Shown: positions 59,357 to 64,000 of the stretch, one piece after another
Layout of the letters: every line of letters starts with the position of its first letter
How positions within the stretch are numbered: the stretch's first letter is position 1
Assembly: GCF_000472525.1 (NCBI RefSeq)
Contig: NZ_AWZT01000002.1
Location: 315,627 to 379,626 of the forward strand
DNA: 64,000 bases
From: Paraburkholderia dilworthii
GTDB lineage: Bacteria; Pseudomonadota; Gammaproteobacteria; Burkholderiales; Burkholderiaceae
Direction of reading: 5' to 3'
Program-made: the position numbers and the translations under genes
The notes under the pieces: model-generated
What the model saw: the letters and a program-made list of their open reading frames with translations, nothing else
Told to the model about the DNA's origin: nothing
Database searches by the model: none

Positions 59357-62182
59357 TCAAGCCGCACTCAGGCGCGCCAATTCCGTATCGACAAGCAGCT
59401 TCTTCAACTCCGGCACACACGACCCGCAGTTGCCACCGGCCTTCAGGCATGCGGTGATCTGCGCGGCAGTCTTCAAGCCCTGCTCGCGGATCGCCGTGCA
59501 AATTGTGTTGCGCCCCACGCCGAAGCATGAGCAAATCGTCGGCCCCGTATCGGCGCCCTTGCCTATCGACTGGCCGGAAAGCACGCCGATGCGGTCCGCT
59601 TCCTCCAGCTTGTCCTTCGCAAACAGGCTCGCGAGCCATTCGCGCGCCGGCAACTCAGGACGCGCCGACAGGAAAACACAATTCTCGATGCGATCGTCGA
59701 CGAGATGAACCGCGCGATAAATACCTGCGGTGCGGTCCTCGTATTCGAGCCAGTCGGCATGCGCATCGTCGACGCCGAACAGCGCGCGCGCCCAGGCGCC
59801 GCGATCGCCATGCTCCGAGAGCGGGTTGCGGCCCGCGAGTTCGTAGCGCACGAACTGCGCGCCGTGAATACGCGTCCAGTAAGTGACACCGTCGAGCGCC
59901 GGAACGCGCCGGCTTAGCGAGAAGCCATGCCACGCGACGTGAAATTTCTCGACCGTCACCGGCGTGTGTTTGAACTCGGGCTCGCCGGACAGCGGATCGA
60001 CCGATGGATTCACCACGGCACCCACGCGCGCGTCCGACGCCACCTGATCGTTCCAGTGAATCGGCACGAACACACTGCCGCGCGGCATGCCTCCGCCATA
60101 TTGCACACGCGCAACCATCGCACCCCAACGGCTCGATACGCGTGCAAGGTCCCCTTCGCGCACGCCGCACAACAGCGCATCCTGTGGATGCATGTCGACG
60201 AATGCCTCGGTGACATGACCCGCGAGTTTCTCCGACTTACCCGTGCGGGTCATCGTGTGCCACTGGTCGCGCACGCGGCCGGTGTTTAGCGTCAGCGGAT
60301 ACTCGTCGTCGGGCGCGTTGGCCGGCGCGCGCGGGGGCGTCGCGATGAAGCGCGCCTTGCCGTCCGCGTGGCTGAACCGGCGATCGTCGAAAAGGCGCGC
60401 GGTGCCCGGCGCTGCCGCGTCGTTATCCGCGCGAACAGGCCACTGGACAGGCTGCAAGGCGGCATAGCCTTCGCGACCCAAGCCCACGAGCCCGCCAAGA
60501 TTGAACGCGCGACGCACGGCGTTTTCCTGAGCGCCCGGTTCTTCCACGCTCGCGCGACTGTCGTTACGCCATGCACTCAGCCGCGCATGTTCATCGAAAA
60601 TTTCCTGCTGGCTCGCGAACTCGAAGCCTGCGTAGCCCATGCAGCGCGCCACATCGCAGATGATCTTCCAGTCCGCGCGTGCTTCTCCCGGCGCGGGCAG
60701 AAACGCACGCTGGCGCGAGATCCTGCGCTCCGAATTGGTGACGGTGCCGTCCTTTTCTCCCCAGCCGAGCGCGGGCAGCAGAATATGAGCAAAAGCATTG
60801 GTGTCCGTGCGCTCGACAATATCGGAGCAGACCACGAGCTCGCAGCGCGCGAGCGCACGTTTTGCCTGGTCGCTGTCGGGCAGGCTCACCACGGGGTTGG
60901 TGCCCATGATCCAGACCGCCTTGATGCGGCCTTGTTCGATGGCTTCGAAAAGCTCAACCGCTTTAAGCCCTGGCCGCGACGCGATCACAGGTGCGCCCCA
61001 GAACTGCTGAACGAGTTCGCGATGCTTCGCGTCGTCGAGTTCGAGATGCGCAGCGAGCGTGTTCGCGAGACCGCCGACCTCGCGCCCGCCCATCGCATTC
61101 GGCTGTCCGGTGAACGAGAACGGTCCCATCCCCGGCTTGCCGATACGCCCCGTCAGCAGATGGCAATTGATGATGCTGTTGACCTTGTCGGTGCCGGCGC
61201 TCGACTGATTCACTCCTTGCGAATACACGGTGACCACGCGCTCGGTGCGCGCGAAGAGGCGGTAGAACTCGAGCAGATCATGCGGATCGACCTTGCATGC
61301 CTTTGCGCATTGCGCAAGGTCGAAGCCGGATGCTGCGCCACTCGAAATGCCACCTGAATCGCTGGCTGAAGCGGCGGCTAACGCGTCGGCAAAGCCGCTC
61401 GTATGGGCATCGACAAACTCCGCATCTATCGCACCGTGTTCCGCGAGAAAACTGAGCAAGCCGTTGAAAAGCCGCACGTCGGTGCCTGCGCTCAGCGGCA
61501 GATGCAGGTCGGCCATCTCGCAGGTCGCGGTGTAGCGCGGGTCGATCACGACCACCTTCATCTCGGGCCGCGCTTCCTTGATCTTGATGATCCGCTGGAA
61601 CAGGATCGGGTGACACCACGCGGTGTTCGAGCCGACCAGCACGACGAGATCCGCCAGTTCGAGATCTTCGTAGCACACCGGCACCACGTCCTCGCCGAAA
61701 GCGCGCTTATGTCCGGCAACGGAAGACGACATGCACAGCCGCGAATTCGTATCGATGTTTGCGCTGCCGACATAGCCCTTCATCAGCTTGTTCGCGACGT
61801 AGTAGTCTTCGGTCAGCAACTGCCCCGATACGTAGAATGCGACGGCATCCGGGCCATGCTGCTCGACGATCCGGCGAAAGCCGCCGGCTACGGCATCGAG
61901 TGCGTCGTCCCACGACACGTCGCGCAGGGCGCCGCTTGCAGGCTCGCGCATCTTCGGATGAAGCAGCCGTCCGTCGAGTCCGATCGTTTCGCCGAGCGCC
62001 GAGCCTTTCACGCACAAGCGGCCAAAGTTCGCGGGATGCAGTTCGTCACCGGCGATGTCATGTCCGCCGTCAGGGCGCGCGCTCGCGCGCACGCCGCAAC
62101 CGACGCCACAGTATGGACAGGTGGTCTTGACAGCGTCGCGGCTGCCAGCAGCCGCGCGCGAAATAGCGATGGGGAAACTCAC
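59357..62182 (-). CDS. nasA: Assimilatory nitrate reductase, catalytic subunit
   Basis: A 941-residue cytoplasmic molybdenum enzyme that reduces nitrate to nitrite. The N-terminal [4Fe-4S] cluster ligands are Cys22, Cys25, Cys29 and Cys57. The bis-MGD domains follow (SRLCMSSSVAGHKRAFGED, then a C-terminal molydopterin dinucleotide-binding domain with LNTGRVRDQWHTMTRTGKS). The extreme C-terminus has a BFD-like [2Fe-2S] domain with Cys884, Cys886, Cys919 and Cys922 (CSCFGVG and GNCGSC), as in NasA of the Klebsiella type. No Tat signal is present. It is 13 bases downstream of the FAD oxidoreductase gene, its probable electron donor. Confidence 0.94.
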   Translation of the reverse strand: MSFPIAISRAAAGSRDAVKTTCPYCGVGCGVRASARPDGGHDIAGDELHPANFGRLCVKGSALGETIGLDGRLLHPKMREPASGALRDVSWDDALDAVAGGFRRIVEQHGPDAVAFYVSGQLLTEDYYVANKLMKGYVGSANIDTNSRLCMSSSVAGHKRAFGEDVVPVCYEDLELADLVVLVGSNTAWCHPILFQRIIKIKEARPEMKVVVIDPRYTATCEMADLHLPLSAGTDVRLFNGLLSFLAEHGAIDAEFVDAHTSGFADALAAASASDSGGISSGAASGFDLAQCAKACKVDPHDLLEFYRLFARTERVVTVYSQGVNQSSAGTDKVNSIINCHLLTGRIGKPGMGPFSFTGQPNAMGGREVGGLANTLAAHLELDDAKHRELVQQFWGAPVIASRPGLKAVELFEAIEQGRIKAVWIMGTNPVVSLPDSDQAKRALARCELVVCSDIVERTDTNAFAHILLPALGWGEKDGTVTNSERRISRQRAFLPAPGEARADWKIICDVARCMGYAGFEFASQQEIFDEHARLSAWRNDSRASVEEPGAQENAVRRAFNLGGLVGLGREGYAALQPVQWPVRADNDAAAPGTARLFDDRRFSHADGKARFIATPPRAPANAPDDEYPLTLNTGRVRDQWHTMTRTGKSEKLAGHVTEAFVDMHPQDALLCGVREGDLARVSSRWGAMVARVQYGGGMPRGSVFVPIHWNDQVASDARVGAVVNPSVDPLSGEPEFKHTPVTVEKFHVAWHGFSLSRRVPALDGVTYWTRIHGAQFVRYELAGRNPLSEHGDRGAWARALFGVDDAHADWLEYEDRTAGIYRAVHLVDDRIENCVFLSARPELPAREWLASLFAKDKLEEADRIGVLSGQSIGKGADTGPTICSCFGVGRNTICTAIREQGLKTAAQITACLKAGGNCGSCVPELKKLLVDTELARLSAA

Positions 62183-62195
62183 GGTGTCTTCCAGG

Positions 62196-63467
62196 TCAGG
62201 CAGCCTGCGTCTCGCAGAGGGCTCTGCCGAACAGCAACTGGCTGCGCAGCGGAGAAATGTCGGTGCGGTTCTGGATCAGTTCGAAATACCATGCGCCCTC
62301 CTTGACGTCGCCATAGAGCACCGCGCCGACCACGCGGTTATCCTCGATCACAAGGCGCTTATAGACGCCGCGCCGCGGATCGCGCAGCACGAGATCTTCG
62401 CTGTCCGGGCCGCCGATGAAGTCGCCGGCCGAATACAGTTCGACGCCGGTGACCTTCAGCTTCGTCGCCGTCGCGCGCTGCACGTATCGGCGATGACCCG
62501 CGCCGGCGAGATGCGCGCCGCACACACGCGCCTGGTCCCAGATCGGTGCGACAAGTCCAAAGGTCGCCGTGCGGTGCTGCACGCATTCGCCGACCGCATA
62601 GACGCGCGGATCGTAGGTCTGCAACGTGTCGTCGACCACGATCGCACGCTCGCAATGCAGCCCCGCCTGTTTCGCGAGGTCGATGTTCGGGCGCACGCCG
62701 GCCGTCATTACGACGAGATCGGCGGGAATTTCCATGCCGTCGTCAAAACGCACGGCCGTGGCGCGATCCTGCCCGACGATTTCCGCGGTATTCGCCTTCA
62801 GCAGAAAGCGCAAGCCCTTGCGCTCCAGCGCCTGTTGCAGCAGCGCGGACGCGCTTCTGTCCAGCTGGCGCTCCATCAGGCTGTCCATCACGTGCACGAC
62901 TGTCACCGACATGCCCTGGCGCATGAGCCCGTTCGCCGCCTCGAGCCCGAGCAAACCTCCGCCGATCACCACCGCATGGCGATGACTACGCGCCGCGTCG
63001 AGCATCGTTTCGACATCCTGAATATCGCGAAACGCGATCACGCCCGGCAGGTCGTGGCCCGGCACCGGAATCAGAAAAGGTTTTGAACCCGTTGCGATCA
63101 GCAGCCGGTCATAACCGACCTCGACGCCGCTTTGCGAGCGCACGATGCGCCGCCTGCGGTCGATTGCGATCACCGGATCGCCCGCATACAGACGAATGCC
63201 GTTCTCCTCATACCAGTCACGCGTATTGAGGATGATGTCGTCGACGGTCTTCTCGCCCGCCAGCACCGGCGAGAGCAGGATACGGTTGTAGTTGCCGTAT
63301 GGTTCCGCACCGAACACGGTGATGTCGTAGAGTTCCGGCGCGAGCTTCAGCAGTTCTTCAACGGTGCGCATGCCGGCCATGCCGTTGCCGATCACGACGA
63401 GGCGCGGGCGCGAAGGCGCTGCGAACGATGCGCCTCCCGGCGACTGCGCGTCGATTTCGTGTCTCAT
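62196..63467 (-). CDS. NAD(P)H:FAD oxidoreductase of assimilatory nitrate reduction (NasC / NirB N-terminal type)
   Basis: A 423-residue FAD- and NAD-binding oxidoreductase equivalent to the N-terminal half of NirB. Motifs: VVIGNGMAGMRTVEELL (FAD), LIATGSKPFLIPVPG, VVIGGGLLGLEAANGL (NAD) and YAVGECVQHR. It lacks the BFD domain and the siroheme reductase half, so it is a NasC-type electron supplier, not a full nitrite reductase. ATG 63467 overlaps the stop of the nirD-like gene. It likely passes electrons from NAD(P)H to NasA. Confidence 0.88.
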   Translation of the reverse strand: MRHEIDAQSPGGASFAAPSRPRLVVIGNGMAGMRTVEELLKLAPELYDITVFGAEPYGNYNRILLSPVLAGEKTVDDIILNTRDWYEENGIRLYAGDPVIAIDRRRRIVRSQSGVEVGYDRLLIATGSKPFLIPVPGHDLPGVIAFRDIQDVETMLDAARSHRHAVVIGGGLLGLEAANGLMRQGMSVTVVHVMDSLMERQLDRSASALLQQALERKGLRFLLKANTAEIVGQDRATAVRFDDGMEIPADLVVMTAGVRPNIDLAKQAGLHCERAIVVDDTLQTYDPRVYAVGECVQHRTATFGLVAPIWDQARVCGAHLAGAGHRRYVQRATATKLKVTGVELYSAGDFIGGPDSEDLVLRDPRRGVYKRLVIEDNRVVGAVLYGDVKEGAWYFELIQNRTDISPLRSQLLFGRALCETQAA

Positions 63468-63811
63468 GCCGCGACCCATACCTTGCCGCTTTCGACGCGT
63501 ACCGGATACGCATTCACGGAATTCTCGGGGGCTTCCAGGCACTCGCCTGTGCGCAGATCGAAGTGATGCTTGTAGATCGGCGAAGCCACCACGATGCGCT
63601 CGCCGAGGCTGCCGATCAGTCCGCGAGAGAGCACCGCCGCACGCGAGCCCGGATCGAAGTTGTGGATCGCGAACACGCCGCCGTCACCATCCGCGACGTG
63701 AAATACCGCGACCTGCTCGCCGTTGACGAGCGCACACACGCCCGTATTTGGAACGATGTCATCGAGCGCGCATACGGGCATCCAGGAGGCTGAAGTCTGA
63801 TCGTTGCTCAT
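63464..63811 (-). CDS. nirD: Nitrite reductase small subunit (NirD-like Rieske-fold protein)
   Basis: A 115-residue Rieske-fold protein. The cluster ligand sites read HNFDPGS and SPIYKHHFD, without the two Cys residues a Rieske [2Fe-2S] protein needs, which is normal for NirD. ATG 63811 (MSNDQTSASW) gives the family length. It is the first gene of the leftward coupled chain nirD - FAD oxidoreductase - nasA. No siroheme nitrite reductase gene (full nirB) is found in the window, so either that subunit is elsewhere or this NirD works with the NasC-type protein. Confidence 0.9.
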   Translation of the reverse strand: MSNDQTSASWMPVCALDDIVPNTGVCALVNGEQVAVFHVADGDGGVFAIHNFDPGSRAAVLSRGLIGSLGERIVVASPIYKHHFDLRTGECLEAPENSVNAYPVRVESGKVWVAA

Positions 63812-63896
63812 GCTGGGTTCCTCACGTCGGGTGGGTAGATGCTCAAGCGGTTTGATTCTTTCGCGAAGCGATTCGCGACCTGAGCTGTACGGCAAA

Positions 63897-63949
63897 TAAA
63901 AAAGCGTCCCGCGGATGCAATCGCCAATGCGACTGTATTCGTGGGACGC
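63897..63949 (-). terminator. Terminator-like hairpin in the probable leader of the nitrate operon
   Basis: Read leftward, GCGTCCCACG and CGCGGGACGC form a stem of about 10 bp (one mismatch) with a large loop, followed by TTTTTTATTT. It ends 86 bases before the nirD start codon. It is either the terminator of a gene outside the window or a leader terminator controlled by antitermination, as known for NasT/NasR (ANTAR) regulated nitrate genes. Confidence 0.7.
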
Positions 63950-64000
63950 CGTTGTCCAGAACCGGATCTACAGAGAAATCTTTTGCTGCATGCAGGCCGG
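63950..64000. other. Window edge, upstream of the nitrate operon leader
   Basis: Fifty bases with no coding frame. TGCTGCATGCAGG and short complementary stretches here could form a further leader hairpin when read leftward, but the window ends before it can be judged. Confidence 0.3.

Noticed and set aside
63464..63811. True Rieske ferredoxin
   Set aside because: The Cys ligands are missing at both cluster sites, so it is called NirD-like instead.

Overview
The window reads as chromosomal DNA of a Burkholderiaceae beta-proteobacterium, most likely Paraburkholderia or Caballeronia. The grounds are high GC with GC-rich third codon positions, the adjacent bacterial N-degron transferases aat and bpt, the rpiA / rlmB / rnr block followed by two tRNA-Leu(CAG) genes, and many LysR, RpiR and amino-acid ABC genes. 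This assignment is by recognition only; no database was searched.

Layout. Positions 1-10.4 kb are mostly ordinary chromosome: an SMR efflux gene, a UPF0303 gene, initiator tRNA-Met, a Nudix hydrolase, aat, bpt, pyrD, a cystine-type binding protein and permease, lepB, a Gfo/Idh/MocA oxidoreductase and a FadR-type regulator. At 10.4-19.5 kb lies a specialised-metabolism locus. A leftward group (flavin reductase, methyltransferase, GNAT) faces a rightward chain of five overlapping genes: carrier protein, acyl-CoA dehydrogenase-like enzyme, amino acid:[carrier protein] ligase (a stand-alone seryl-tRNA-synthetase relative), DUF1839 protein and a GH2 beta-mannosidase-like protein. It looks able to charge an amino acid onto a carrier protein and modify it; the end product is unknown. 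At 19.5-24 kb are a Crp/Fnr regulator, a HigA antitoxin whose HigB toxin gene is broken, and a glycosyltransferase gene with an internal deletion. At 23.2-28.3 kb come rpiA, rlmB, rnr and two tRNA-Leu genes, then a truncated IS1182-type transposase.

At 29-42.7 kb is a catabolic island: an orphan GltI-type binding protein, an AhpD-like protein, an AtzE-type amidase with a 55-residue AtzG-like partner, a class III aminotransferase, an MFS importer, an N-acyl-D-amino-acid deacylase, LysR and RpiR regulators, and a polar-amino-acid ABC transporter followed by a C45 (penicillin acyltransferase-like) hydrolase and a second RpiR regulator. Matching ACATATGT palindromes precede the orphan binding protein and the aminotransferase operon, and twin CGCAA-n6-TTGCG palindromes precede the ABC operon. 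The natural reading is scavenging of N-acylated or amide-linked amino compounds.

At 43-47.9 kb are a 4-fold beta flower protein, a PAS-PAS hybrid histidine kinase and gene debris (formate dehydrogenase-like and Clp ATPase fragments). At 47.9-53 kb are an SDR/LysR pair, the malonate transporter madLM with an MdcR-like regulator, and two small proteins. At 53.9-59.0 kb an operon encodes what looks like a complete L-galactonate route (LgoD-like dehydrogenase, UxaB-like reductase, MFS carrier, UxaA-like altronate dehydratase). At 59.3-63.8 kb is a leftward assimilatory nitrate operon (nirD, a NasC/NirB-type FAD oxidoreductase, nasA), preceded by a terminator-like hairpin in its probable leader.
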